Shown here piece by piece: positions 18,314 to 29,373 of a stretch of DNA of 64,000 nucleotides. The translations under genes and the position numbers were made by a program. This stretch comes from an uncultured Gammaproteobacteria bacterium (GTDB lineage Bacteria; Pseudomonadota; Gammaproteobacteria; Pseudomonadales; Pseudohongiellaceae): contig CAJXVC010000002.1 in assembly GCA_913060975.1 (NCBI GenBank), positions 62,001-126,000 of the forward strand, given 5' to 3'. Numbering within the stretch: position 1 is the first letter of the stretch; every line of letters begins with the position of its first letter. The notes under the pieces were generated by a model, which did not search any database, was not told the DNA's origin, and saw nothing but the letters and a program-made list of their open reading frames with translations.

Positions 18314-18583
18314 TTAACCACCGGACAACGCCTGGGCAATGAAAACTTCACTGTGGTCATCAAGGCTATCACTCAGACCTTCACGGTCACGTAATTGCTT
18401 GCCGTCGATAAACACAGTGACGTGCTTGCGTAAGCGGGATTGGTCATCCAGCAAGTAAGGTTTTAAGCGTGCGTCTTTCTGACAAACTGCATCAACAAGA
18501 TTGCGCAAATTGCTGGCAGGCATGGTCATGCTGCTTACATTGATGTGTCGCGCAAGATTGGGAGTGAACGATACCTTTGCCAT
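18314..18583 (-). CDS. MoaD/ThiS family ubiquitin-like sulfur carrier
   Basis: An 89-residue beta-grasp protein ending in the Gly-Gly tail (…FIAQALSGG) that is activated and thiocarboxylated in MoaD/ThiS/TtuB-type carriers. The open frame reaches 18640, but the ATG at 18583 (MAKVSFTPNL) gives the normal MoaD size. No moaE, thiG or E1-like gene is nearby; instead it is paired with the BNR propeller gene. Its acceptor is unknown. Confidence 0.82.
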   Translation of the reverse strand: MAKVSFTPNLARHINVSSMTMPASNLRNLVDAVCQKDARLKPYLLDDQSRLRKHVTVFIDGKQLRDREGLSDSLDDHSEVFIAQALSGG

Positions 18584-18693
18584 TACATCAGCACAGCTCC
18601 GAGGTAAGCGAGCGCAAGATTGTGATTGCGCAGAGAGCATTTGATTTTAGTCCATTCATTCTTTTTTATATTGTTCTCTCAGCAGACAGCTGG

Positions 18694-20106
18694 CTATTCG
18701 TCTTGTGGCTTCGCGGGCGAAATTTTATCCACGATGGCTTCGATTTTGCCAGTGCCAAGTTGCGTTGTAATTCTGGCGCCTTTGTTGGTGTCTTGCGCAT
18801 TACGCAGGAGCTGTCCGTTCTCGCCGTAAGTAACGCTGTAGCCACGCGCTAGCGTATTCAGCGGGCTGGTCGCATTGAGCCCGCGACTCAAAGTAGCCAG
18901 CGTGGCTTGCTGGCTGGCCAGTAAGCGCTGCCAGGCCTGCACAAGCAAGTGATTGCCTGACTGCAAACGCTGGCGTAGCTGGCGTAGCTGTTGCTGCGGT
19001 GAATTGACCGATAAATTACGCTGCCAGTAATGCAAGGCGGTGTGTTTTTTATCAAGGTCAATCTGTATGGCCCGCGTGAGGCTTACTTCCAATCTATCAA
19101 GCGTTTGCGCATGTTCTTGCAAGCGGCGATCAGGCCTGATGAGGTGACGCCGCAAGTTGCTCAGTTCGACCTCATGCTGTCGCAAAGTGCCGCGTATCGA
19201 CTGCGAGAGCAAATGTTGGTACCCCGCAAACTGGTCGCGATAATCATCCTGGGATGGGCTCATTAACTCGGCTGCGGCGGACGGTGTCGGGGCGCGTAGA
19301 TCGGCAACAAAGTCCGCGATGGTAAAATCTATTTCATGTCCCACCGCACTGGTCACAGGCAATTCACTGTCGGCGATTGCGCGCGCCACACTCTCTTCAT
19401 TGAAGGCCTGCAGATCTTCCAGTGAGCCGCCACCGCGGCCAATAATAATGGCCTCAAGGCCAAGCTTTTTCTGCAAGCGATTGGCGCGGCCGATAGCGGC
19501 GACAATTTCTCCGGCGGCTGCCTTGCCCTGTACGGCGACAGGGATCAAGGTCAGCTGGGTAGCTGGAAAACGCCGGGCGAAAACACTCAGCAAGTCGCGT
19601 ATTGCTGCCCCGGTGGGCGAGGTGATCAGGGCTATGTGCCCATAATCGCTGCGCACTTCCCGTTTGCGCTCGCTGGCAAACAAGCCTTCTGCTTGCAGTT
19701 TCGCTTTGAGTTCTTCAAAGGCGCGTTGCAAGGCGCCATCACCGGCTTCTTCCATGCTGTCGACAATCAGCTGATAGTCGCCACGGCCTTCGTAAATACT
19801 GAGTTTGCCGCGCACTATTATTTGCTGACCGTTCTCTGGGCGAAAGCGCACGAAGCGGTTACGGTTGACGAACATGGCGCAGCGAATCTGTGAGCGCTTG
19901 TCTTTCAGGCTCAGGTACCAGTGTCCTGAGCTCGGAATGGCCAGGTTGGATATTTCACCTTCGACAGTGACGCTGGGGAACTCACTTTCCAGCAGGGTCT
20001 TGGCCATATGATTGAGGCTGCTGACGGAAATCACGGCTGGCTTGTCGGCCTGATTCTCTGGCGCTGGCGCGGAAGTCGAGTGGTAGGGGATATTGCGAGT
20101 TGGCAT
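18694..20106 (-). CDS. xseA: Exodeoxyribonuclease VII large subunit
   Basis: A 470-residue protein: N-terminal OB fold (about 20-125, with VEGEISNLAIPSSGHWYLSL), the catalytic domain with ITSPTGAAIRDLL and the GRGGGSLEDLQAFN signature, then a long coiled-coil C-terminal region. It degrades single-stranded DNA with XseB, whose gene is not in this window. Length is somewhat above the usual ~450. Confidence 0.96.
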   Translation of the reverse strand: MPTRNIPYHSTSAPAPENQADKPAVISVSSLNHMAKTLLESEFPSVTVEGEISNLAIPSSGHWYLSLKDKRSQIRCAMFVNRNRFVRFRPENGQQIIVRGKLSIYEGRGDYQLIVDSMEEAGDGALQRAFEELKAKLQAEGLFASERKREVRSDYGHIALITSPTGAAIRDLLSVFARRFPATQLTLIPVAVQGKAAAGEIVAAIGRANRLQKKLGLEAIIIGRGGGSLEDLQAFNEESVARAIADSELPVTSAVGHEIDFTIADFVADLRAPTPSAAAELMSPSQDDYRDQFAGYQHLLSQSIRGTLRQHEVELSNLRRHLIRPDRRLQEHAQTLDRLEVSLTRAIQIDLDKKHTALHYWQRNLSVNSPQQQLRQLRQRLQSGNHLLVQAWQRLLASQQATLATLSRGLNATSPLNTLARGYSVTYGENGQLLRNAQDTNKGARITTQLGTGKIEAIVDKISPAKPQDE

Positions 20107-20365
20107 AGAGTGCAGTCTAGCTTAGACAGCTCGTAAAAGTCAGTCACCGACGTGCCTTTGGGGCTTCAGTGATGGCGCTCAAGCGGTGTCAGAGGCGCTA
20201 CTTCGGGTCAATCCAAGGTAATCAGTCGCGTTCAGGCGGCAACCTGACTGTCGCATGGCGCAACCAGACGCGGTAATCTCTACAATTAGATTTTCCGGCC
20301 AACAAATCGGCAATCTGGAGTAGCATGTGCTGCTCTACACTCGATATCAAGGAGCTGATATAACA

Positions 20366-21277
20366 ATGATTCGTAGCAATCTTCTTACTGCCCTCGCACT
20401 GACCGCACTATCAAGCGGTACGCTTGCGCAGGACTTTCAAACTGGGGAGCCTATTGGCTCGGTCAATGAGCAGGGCGTTCGTGTTCCAATGTCCAGCAAT
20501 GTCAAAGTCTATGGCAGTTTTCATTTCTCGGAGAGCTGTACTTTCGATCCCGAGCGCAATCTGATTCTTGCCATGAATAACGGTAACCGCGGTGACGGTA
20601 CTGAGAATGATGGCTTTGTTTCGCTGATCAACCCCGACGGTAGTGTGCATACGCCAAAATGGATTGGTGTGACACGTGACGGTCTGGAACTGCACCATCC
20701 TCTGGGTAGTGCTATTGCTGGCGGCGTCCTCTATACAGTTGACGTGGGCTACTTGCGCTCCTTCGATCTGGAGACTGGGCAACCTTTGCGAGCCGTGGAA
20801 ATTCCAGGTTCTACAGTGCTCAATGGGATCGGCGTTACCGACGATGGCACCGCTTATATTTCCAACACGCGCAGTCCTGAGGTCATTTACAAAGTGACTC
20901 CGTCGGGCGAAGTATCAACTTTCGCCGATGGCGCGCCACTGGCAGCCCCTAACGGTGTGGCGATCGACAATGAGGGTAATATTGTGGTCGTGAATATCGG
21001 TGACAATGCAGTGCTGACCTATAACCCGGCCGGTGAAGTGATTCGCACTGAATATGCCGCAGAAGGGGGCAATGACGGTGTGGTAGTGCTTGCCGATGGC
21101 ACCAAATACGTAAGCAGTGTGCGTTTTGGCAGTGTTTCCCGTATTGCGCCAGGCCAGGAAGCTGAAGTTATCGCCGAAGGCATCCCAAGTGCTGCTTCCA
21201 TGTGTTATGACTCAGTACAGAATCAGTTGGTCATTCCGCTGAACAGCAACTTTGCGCTGGCGTTTGTCCCGCTTTAA
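20366..21277 (+). CDS. Secreted SMP-30/gluconolactonase-like beta-propeller protein
   Basis: A 303-residue protein with a Sec signal peptide (MIRSNLLTALALTALSSG…LAQ) and a six-bladed propeller of the SMP-30/NHL type: YISNTRSPEVIYKVTP, APNGVAIDNEGNIVVVN and NDGVVVLADGTKYVSS are the characteristic strands and N-G-V-A turns. It may be a lactonase or a binding propeller in the periplasm; the substrate is unknown. ATG 20366 is preceded by AAGGAG at 9 nt, which is why I preferred it to an earlier start at 20327. Convergent with the dihaem peroxidase gene. Confidence 0.8.
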   Translation: MIRSNLLTALALTALSSGTLAQDFQTGEPIGSVNEQGVRVPMSSNVKVYGSFHFSESCTFDPERNLILAMNNGNRGDGTENDGFVSLINPDGSVHTPKWIGVTRDGLELHHPLGSAIAGGVLYTVDVGYLRSFDLETGQPLRAVEIPGSTVLNGIGVTDDGTAYISNTRSPEVIYKVTPSGEVSTFADGAPLAAPNGVAIDNEGNIVVVNIGDNAVLTYNPAGEVIRTEYAAEGGNDGVVVLADGTKYVSSVRFGSVSRIAPGQEAEVIAEGIPSAASMCYDSVQNQLVIPLNSNFALAFVPL

Positions 21278-21330
21278 TTGCACCGGCGACTAATCGCCAA
21301 TCCTGCCTCATGTTGAGCTGCCATTTGCGT

Positions 21331-22599
21331 TTATTGCGCAGATGGCGGCCTCAGCCAATGTTCCTCTGTTGCCAATGGCGCAGTGAGAGTCTCTAAAAAG
21401 CGAGTGAGCTGTTGCAACTGCACTTCACGCAGTTCCAATGGCTTGGCTTCGTTGTGGCTTAGCATGGATGTCGGTGCGTCGTTGTAGTGCCGGACGACTT
21501 CCAGCAATTCATTGATTTGCCCGCCATGCATATACGGTGGCGTCGCCGCGACATTGCGTAAAGTAGGCGTCTTGTGGGCGCCGACGAGATCGTTCTTGTC
21601 GTTGGCAAAGCGCAATTCCAGACATTGCTCGGCGCTAGCGTCGCTGTAATCGCCCAGACAGTTGAAAGGATCTTGCCGGGCAGCGCGTATGCCGTCATAA
21701 CGCCCCATTGATGGCAATTCACCCAGCGTAGTCAGTACGCCTGTGTTGTGGAAGTCATTATTGGTCAGTAGCGGCCCGTTGTGGCAGTTCACACACTGAC
21801 CCTTGCCGATGAATAACTGCAAGCCGGCAATTTCTTCTGCATTGAGCAAATCACTCGCGGTTTTTGGATTCTCCGCTGACAGGCTATCTGCATAGTCATC
21901 AAAGCGAGTCCGGCCGGGCCTTAGCTTGCGTTGATACGCTGCCAGAGACTTGCCCAAATTGGCAAACGCCGAATTGATGACGGTCTGCGTGGCCGAAGGC
22001 AGTTTTTGCCAGGCAGCTTGTTGCTCGGCATTGCCTTTGGGGGAGGCTTGAATCGGGTTGGTTGGCAAGTCTGGAAGTGCGCCGAAGAGTTGTTGGTAGG
22101 TCCCTCGAAGCTCAGCGTTATTGGCGATATAGCGAAGTACGCTGAGCCGATCAATATTATGCTCGTGGCTGGCTTCCAAGGGTGCCAGCGCTTGTGCCCA
22201 CTGGCTGTCCTTGCGCCCGTCCCAGTAATACCAAGGGCTGTAACTCAGCCCGACCAGGCTCGGGGTGTGGCGCGGCCCGGCTTCGAGACCCACTGCCAGG
22301 GGCAATCCATCGGTAAAGTATTGATCGGGTTGGTGGCAGGTGGCGCAAGAGACCGCGCCATTGCTGCTTAAACCGGTATCGAAATAAAGCAATTGGCCAA
22401 ACTTCGCGGCTGCGTCGGAATCAGCCATTTGATTACTGGGGTCAACCGGAAGCGGCGGCAGGTTGCTTAGCGACAGGGAATCAATCAGAGCCAATTCGGC
22501 GGGACTCCAGACCTCGGGAGGTGGCGCCGGACGCCATGACCAGGCCAGCATCGCCAGCCCGCTGATCGCGAGTATGCCGACTAGCAACTTCAGTTTCAT
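21331..22599 (-). CDS. MauG/cytochrome c peroxidase-family dihaem protein
   Basis: A 422-residue periplasmic protein with an N-terminal signal/anchor helix and two haem-binding CxxCH sites: CATCH at 85-89 and CVNCH near residue 265. The segments LLYFDTGLSSNGAVSCATCH and GLQLFIGKGQCVNCHNGP are typical of bacterial dihaem peroxidases of the MauG type. It would reduce peroxide or oxidise a partner. Its start overlaps the stop of the upstream YtkA/FixH-like gene by 4 nt (ATGA), so the two are translationally coupled. Confidence 0.9.
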   Translation of the reverse strand: MKLKLLVGILAISGLAMLAWSWRPAPPPEVWSPAELALIDSLSLSNLPPLPVDPSNQMADSDAAAKFGQLLYFDTGLSSNGAVSCATCHQPDQYFTDGLPLAVGLEAGPRHTPSLVGLSYSPWYYWDGRKDSQWAQALAPLEASHEHNIDRLSVLRYIANNAELRGTYQQLFGALPDLPTNPIQASPKGNAEQQAAWQKLPSATQTVINSAFANLGKSLAAYQRKLRPGRTRFDDYADSLSAENPKTASDLLNAEEIAGLQLFIGKGQCVNCHNGPLLTNNDFHNTGVLTTLGELPSMGRYDGIRAARQDPFNCLGDYSDASAEQCLELRFANDKNDLVGAHKTPTLRNVAATPPYMHGGQINELLEVVRHYNDAPTSMLSHNEAKPLELREVQLQQLTRFLETLTAPLATEEHWLRPPSAQ

Positions 22600-23048
22600 A
22601 GTTCGAATTCAATCAGCAGGGTTTCGGTGCCAGACTCGGTGGCAATCACAAATTCCATCTGCCATTTGCCCGGCATGTGAAAGCGCACGCCTTGCAAGGT
22701 GTAGTGACCAGGAGCGGGCGAATCTGTGACCAGAGGTTGGGTCGGCAAGCCGTGATCATGCTCCGGCATGCCGCCAACGACGCTGACGTCAGCACCTGAC
22801 ACCGGATTGCCTTGCGCATCCGTGATTGCCAGACGCCAGCTATGCAGCTGGTTGATTTGCAGCGGTGACAGCGAACTATAGACGCGCACTGATGTGCCGG
22901 ACGTCGCAGTTTGCTGCAAATCCGCGGTTTCTTCGTTGGCATGAATCAGCGGCTGGGTAAACGGGCCGAAGCCGGAGGGGGCAATCGGGGCCAGAAAAGA
23001 TACAAGCAACAAGCTCAGGATTGATAAGGTTGGGGTGTATGTCGACAT
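22596..23048 (-). CDS. YtkA/FixH-like exported protein
   Basis: A 150-residue protein with a signal peptide (about 1-25) and an immunoglobulin-like domain of the YtkA/FixH type: SWRLAITDAQGNPVSGADVSV, a Met/His-rich GGMPEHDHGLP segment and GHYTLQGVRFHMPGKWQMEF. The GMPEHxHG and FHMPG motifs could bind copper, as suggested for related proteins. The frame is open to 23099, but ATG 23048 starts a clean signal peptide. It overlaps the dihaem peroxidase gene by ATGA, implying a joint role. Confidence 0.8.
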   Translation of the reverse strand: MSTYTPTLSILSLLLVSFLAPIAPSGFGPFTQPLIHANEETADLQQTATSGTSVRVYSSLSPLQINQLHSWRLAITDAQGNPVSGADVSVVGGMPEHDHGLPTQPLVTDSPAPGHYTLQGVRFHMPGKWQMEFVIATESGTETLLIEFEL

Positions 23049-23156
23049 CCGGTAATGATAACAAACTGGGCGAAGTCGGCGCACAGAATCACCGCCCATA
23101 GGGCCCGATTCTGAAAAGCTGTTGTCGTAATTGCCGCGCTATTCTCTCTATTGTTC

Positions 23157-23708
23157 CTAGCCAGGCAGACTGGTCGCAGTAAAGGCATTCAGGATCAGGA
23201 AATACAAATTGGTGAGCATGACCACCCAGTGAACCCAGGTGATCGTGGTGAAAGCGGGCCCGAAGAGTACGACAATGAGCAGGAAGCCAATCGTGCTAAA
23301 CCCGTCGCCAAGAATAATAACGTCAGCCAACTGCGCGGTAGTCACAAAAATGGCCAGCCCGATGAAGATCGGGCCACGGCGTGACAGGTAGTAATCACGC
23401 AAGCGGAGGTCTTCGTCCGGGTTTACATTGGGTGTAATTGCAAAAGCCACCAGAACAATAAACAGGGTTGGGATAATCAGGAACCAGACCTGATAAATGT
23501 AGCTGAAATTCACTTCCCGATAAGGCCAGATGCCGACCCAATACTGGATGGCATACATCACTACCACTACAGTCCAGCTTAAGTGCAGCCAGTCGATTTG
23601 TGGAGCAATTCGCGACCGCAACAAATCGCCCCAGCCACCAAAGATCTCGGTCAGGCCGATGGCAATGACCACCGACGCGATGGCCATGAGAAATTCAAAA
23701 TAGGTCAT
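23157..23708 (-). CDS. Hypothetical integral membrane protein
   Basis: A 183-residue protein with five to six predicted membrane helices (for example FLMAIASVVIAIGLTEIF, VWFLIIPTLFIVLVAFAI and FLLIVVLFGPAFTTITWV). I do not recognise a named family with certainty. The upstream TTG at 23714 adds two residues; ATG 23708 is preferred. It follows the cupin gene on the same strand after 23 nt, with a small hairpin between. Confidence 0.7.
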   Translation of the reverse strand: MTYFEFLMAIASVVIAIGLTEIFGGWGDLLRSRIAPQIDWLHLSWTVVVVMYAIQYWVGIWPYREVNFSYIYQVWFLIIPTLFIVLVAFAITPNVNPDEDLRLRDYYLSRRGPIFIGLAIFVTTAQLADVIILGDGFSTIGFLLIVVLFGPAFTTITWVHWVVMLTNLYFLILNAFTATSLPG

Positions 23709-23724
23709 CGTCAATCACTGCCTC

Positions 23725-23742
23725 GTGAGGTTCAATCCTCAC
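23725..23742 (-). other. Intercistronic hairpin at the cupin stop
   Basis: Perfect inverted repeat GTGAGG (23725-23730) / CCTCAC (23737-23742) with a 6-nt loop. It overlaps the cupin stop codon (23732-23734), with no T tract, so it is a processing or stability hairpin candidate, not a clear terminator. Confidence 0.5.
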
Positions 23743-24097
23743 TGTTGTAATTATCAGGGTGAAAGGGGGGTGTGCAGACTGCATAAAAGATCAGATCAGT
23801 CTCGCTGGTATTGCGAATACGTTGTTTGATGCCTGGTGGGATTATTACAACATCCCCCGTTGTTACTTCCCGGGGCGTCTCGTCTCCCACTTCGACTTCC
23901 CCATGGCCGGCTATGATGGCATAGCGTTCAAAGGTATTCTCCAGCCAATGCCATTTGGTCTGCTGACCCGGTTCCACTCTGGCGCGCACTATAGATGCCT
24001 GATCGTCATCGCGACTGTTAGACGTCTCTGTGATGAAGCAGCCCTCATGGAAAAAGTATTCATCATTCAGATTCTGATGTTTGACGTATTTGCTCAA
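23732..24097 (-). CDS. Cupin domain protein
   Basis: A 121-residue single-domain cupin. Cupin motif 1 is degenerate (GQQTKWHWLENTFERYAIIAG…), motif 2 is GDVVIIPPGIKQRIRN. It starts with TTG at 24097, which has an AAAGG site 7 nt before it and no nearby ATG alternative. Such small cupins may bind a metal and act as isomerase, dioxygenase or sensor; the substrate is unknown. It stands between an exported hydrolase and a membrane protein on one strand, 23 nt after the hydrolase gene. Confidence 0.78.
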   Translation of the reverse strand: MSKYVKHQNLNDEYFFHEGCFITETSNSRDDDQASIVRARVEPGQQTKWHWLENTFERYAIIAGHGEVEVGDETPREVTTGDVVIIPPGIKQRIRNTSETDLIFYAVCTPPFHPDNYNSED

Positions 24098-24120
24098 AAC
24101 GGCGCCTTTTATTGCTGCTT

Positions 24121-25056
24121 TTACTGCGTACGTTGGTCCAACCAGGCTTTCAGTGTGGCCGAGACATAGTCTGCAGCATCGTTCTGGACAAAATGACCAG
24201 CGCCGGGGACCGCCACAATAGTGGTGTCGGCGTCATTCCAGTCCCAGGTGTTATTCAGGCCGTCAGAATGCAGCGCTGTATCGTCCAGACCATGAAAGAC
24301 CAGCAACGGGATATCCAGTTGCGGCGCGGCGGGTGCTGCACTCTGAGCAGAATCCGCACGCGGGTAGTTTTGCTTGTAATAGGCCAGCATGGCGTCAAAG
24401 TTGGAGCGTTCAAAAGCGGTAACGTAGTGTGCACGAGCCTCTGCATCGCTCACCCAGCCGGATAGTGTTTGCGGCGTCATTGGCCCACCGAAGAAGATGT
24501 CAGGATCTTCCGGACTGCCAGCAATGAATGCTCTGGCATAGGCACTGTTACGCTGCTGCTCGGCATTGTTCACAAGTTCGCGGGCCATGCCATTGGGGTG
24601 GGGAAGATTCAGAATAATCAGATTGTCCACCATGTTGGGCAGGGCAAACGCGAATTGCCAGGAGACCACGCCGCCCCAGTCATGGCCGACGATATTGGCG
24701 CTCTCAGCACCAAAATGCTGAATCACAGCGGCGACATCACTAACCATATACCGCATCTGGTAATTCTCATCACCTTCCGGGGCATCACTTTGGTTGTAAC
24801 CACGCTGGTCGATTGCCACAACTTTGTAGTTGTCTTTCAGGGCGTTCATCTGATGGCGCCAGCTGTACCAGAAGTCCGGAAAACCATGAATCATGACTAC
24901 CAGCGGCCCCTCGCCAACCGTTGCATAGTGGATAGCAACGCCATTGTTGTCGACATAGCCGTGCTCGACTTCGTCCATTATGTCGGCCACAGCCGTCGAG
25001 CTGACGGTGAACAAACTGAGTAAAATTGCTCTGATTCTGCTTAATTTCATATTCAT
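24121..25056 (-). CDS. Exported alpha/beta hydrolase, epoxide-hydrolase-like
   Basis: A 311-residue alpha/beta-fold enzyme with an N-terminal signal peptide (ending near TAVADI). Oxyanion motif HGFPDFWYSW, nucleophile elbow GHDWGG with Asp as nucleophile, and the late His in GAGHFVQND are characteristic of epoxide hydrolases and haloalkane dehalogenases. The Asp nucleophile argues against an esterase. ATG 25056 and 25050 are both possible. Likely the first gene of a three-gene unit with the cupin and membrane protein. Confidence 0.85.
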   Translation of the reverse strand: MNMKLSRIRAILLSLFTVSSTAVADIMDEVEHGYVDNNGVAIHYATVGEGPLVVMIHGFPDFWYSWRHQMNALKDNYKVVAIDQRGYNQSDAPEGDENYQMRYMVSDVAAVIQHFGAESANIVGHDWGGVVSWQFAFALPNMVDNLIILNLPHPNGMARELVNNAEQQRNSAYARAFIAGSPEDPDIFFGGPMTPQTLSGWVSDAEARAHYVTAFERSNFDAMLAYYKQNYPRADSAQSAAPAAPQLDIPLLVFHGLDDTALHSDGLNNTWDWNDADTTIVAVPGAGHFVQNDAADYVSATLKAWLDQRTQ

Positions 25057-25279
25057 AATGCTTCGTCCCGAACTGTGAGCGGGTGAGTTGATAGCCTTAA
25101 GGGCCTGGTCAGATTAAAGCAAATTTGTGCTCCGGCGATAAGCAATTCCTGTCTGGTACCAGACATGGCCTTTTAATGGGCTATTATCTCGCAGAGCGAA
25201 ACAGGGGTGCTGCCTTGATTGTTCGTGATTCTCAGGGTAGTTACACGCATTACAGTTTGAATTGAACGCAGGGCAATAA

Positions 25280-25720
25280 ATGATGAAAGTGCAACTCAGA
25301 ACTCTCCACAAACGACGTCTGGCCGCTACTGTGATTTTCGCCGTTTGCGCCCTCACCGGCTGGCAATTACTCGCTCAAGAGAATCCCGTAGCAGAACGTC
25401 TGTCGGTTGCGGAATTGATGAATGGTCTGATCACCCCCGCAACCAACACCATCTGGGGTGCCTATCAATTGCAGAGCGAGGCTGAATGGCAGGCCGTTGC
25501 TAACGCGGCAATCACTGTGTTGGCAGCAGGGGAGTTGCTGGCTCAAGGACATGCCGATAGTAAGCGCGCAGACTGGCAAACCTATAACAATCAGATGCTG
25601 TCTGCGGCGCGTGCCGTGCTGCAAGCTGTCGCTGACAAGGATAAAGAACAGCTATCGGCAGTGGGTAACGATTTGCTGTATCCGCCTTGTGAATCCTGCC
25701 ATCAACAGTTTCAGAATTGA
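25280..25720 (+). CDS. Cytochrome c'-like (class II) exported protein
   Basis: A 146-residue protein with a signal peptide (about 1-32, ending in WQLLAQ) and a single CxxCH haem site (CESCH) near the C-terminus. The mostly helical sequence and the C-terminal haem motif match class II cytochromes c of the c' type, which bind NO or CO or carry electrons in the periplasm. Transcribed singly, convergent with the HupE gene. The stop codon lies in a short direct repeat. Confidence 0.75.
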   Translation: MMKVQLRTLHKRRLAATVIFAVCALTGWQLLAQENPVAERLSVAELMNGLITPATNTIWGAYQLQSEAEWQAVANAAITVLAAGELLAQGHADSKRADWQTYNNQMLSAARAVLQAVADKDKEQLSAVGNDLLYPPCESCHQQFQN

Positions 25721-25758
25721 CAAGCCAAGATAGTCAAAGCTGGTTCAAGACAAGCCAA
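25718..25758. repeat. Direct repeat at the cytochrome c'-like stop codon
   Basis: GACAAGCCAA occurs at 25719-25728 and 25749-25758 (30-bp period); the first copy overlaps the TGA stop (25718-25720). A weaker third match, ATCAAGCCGG, follows at 25771-25780. Confidence 0.6.
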
Positions 25759-25771
25759 TGTATTGAACGGA

Positions 25772-26777
25772 TCAAGCCGGCAGTAAGGCTGGCAATCGTT
25801 GCAGGAACCAAAACGTAGCGATGCCGCCCAGCCCATAGGCGAGCCCGCGCTGGACTACCGGTACAATGTCTTGCGCCCAGCGTTGCAGCAAGAACTGGAT
25901 CGCCAATAGCAGGCCAATAAAGGCGACCTGACCCGCTTCAACGCCTAGATTGAAGAACAGTAACGCCAGCGGCACATCGTTTGGGCTGAGACCCAGCTCG
26001 CCCAATGCGCCAGCGAATCCAAAGCCGTGAAACAGGCCAAACACGAAAGCGACTGCCCAGGGCCACTGATGCGCCAAGGAGAACTGACCGCGCTGACCCA
26101 TAAGAATTTCTCTGGCAAGCAGGGCAATGGACAGAGCGATAAGCACTTCCACTGGTGCATTGGGTAGCGGAAAGATCTCCAATACGGCAAAGGCCAGCGT
26201 GATACTGTGAGCGATCGTGAAGGCGGTAATAGTCTGAATTAACTTCCAGGCATTGCGCTGCAGGAGCAGTAGTCCCAGCACAAACAGTAAGTGGTCGATA
26301 CCGAACAGAATATGTTCTGCGCCAAGAATAGAGTAACGCGTTGCCAGGCTGAGCAGTGACCCTGCGCCAGCCTGCAGATCACTCATGGGTACGCTGATGA
26401 TGGAGCCGTCACCGGGGAAAAAGCCCGAGATGTCTGTGCCATCTTGCCAGCGAGCCACCACGACCACGCCCTCAAGACTCCACGGGAAGTACAAGTGATC
26501 GTCGATGTTCAGGGTAGGATTGCAGCTGAATCGATAGCTGTAACCGCCCGGCGGCAAGCCGGCACAGCGTTCAGGCAGGATGCGTTCAATATTGAATAAT
26601 GGCGGAACTTGCTGGTCAACGATTGACAGGCTGAATTCCTGTTCACTGGTCTGATCCAACAAGACTCGCGCCACGCCAGTGACATCCACATCGTGACCCA
26701 GAACGCAGGCAGGCAACAACAGTAGCAGGCTAATAACCGTCTGTCGCCATCCGTGCCAACGTGCTCTCCGCCGACAG

Positions 26778-26785
<8 letters not shown>
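25772..26785 (-). CDS. HupE/UreJ family membrane protein
   Basis: A 337-residue protein: signal peptide, an extracytoplasmic domain of ~150 residues, then six or seven membrane helices with the HupE/UreJ_2 motifs FGIDHLLFVLGLLLL and LFHGFGFAGALGELG. HupE-type proteins are proposed metal permeases (nickel or cobalt), but long forms like this are uncharacterised. The frame is open to 26806; ATG 26785 gives an 8-nt overlap with the preceding PPIase gene, which suggests coupling. No hydrogenase or urease genes are nearby. Confidence 0.82.
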
Positions 26786-29236
<2,451 letters not shown>

Positions 29237-29287
29237 TTTATGGCTGGAACCCGTTACGGGGCAGCACTGCCTGATTGTCGCGATGAT

Positions 29288-29347
29288 GTTGGGGAGTGTA
29301 GTGGCTGGCGAAAGTCAGCCATTGTTGCCCCCAGGGAGTCTTTTTTT
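29288..29347 (+). terminator. Possible attenuator/terminator between guaB and guaA
   Basis: A GGCTGGC/GTCAGCC stem with a GAAA tetraloop (29303-29320) is flanked by TTGGGG and CCCCAG that could extend it, and seven T follow at 29341-29347. The T run is about 20 nt from the inner stem, so termination depends on the outer pairing. Confidence 0.4.
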
Positions 29348-29373
29348 CGTCTTACACTCCGAGTACTGCCAAC

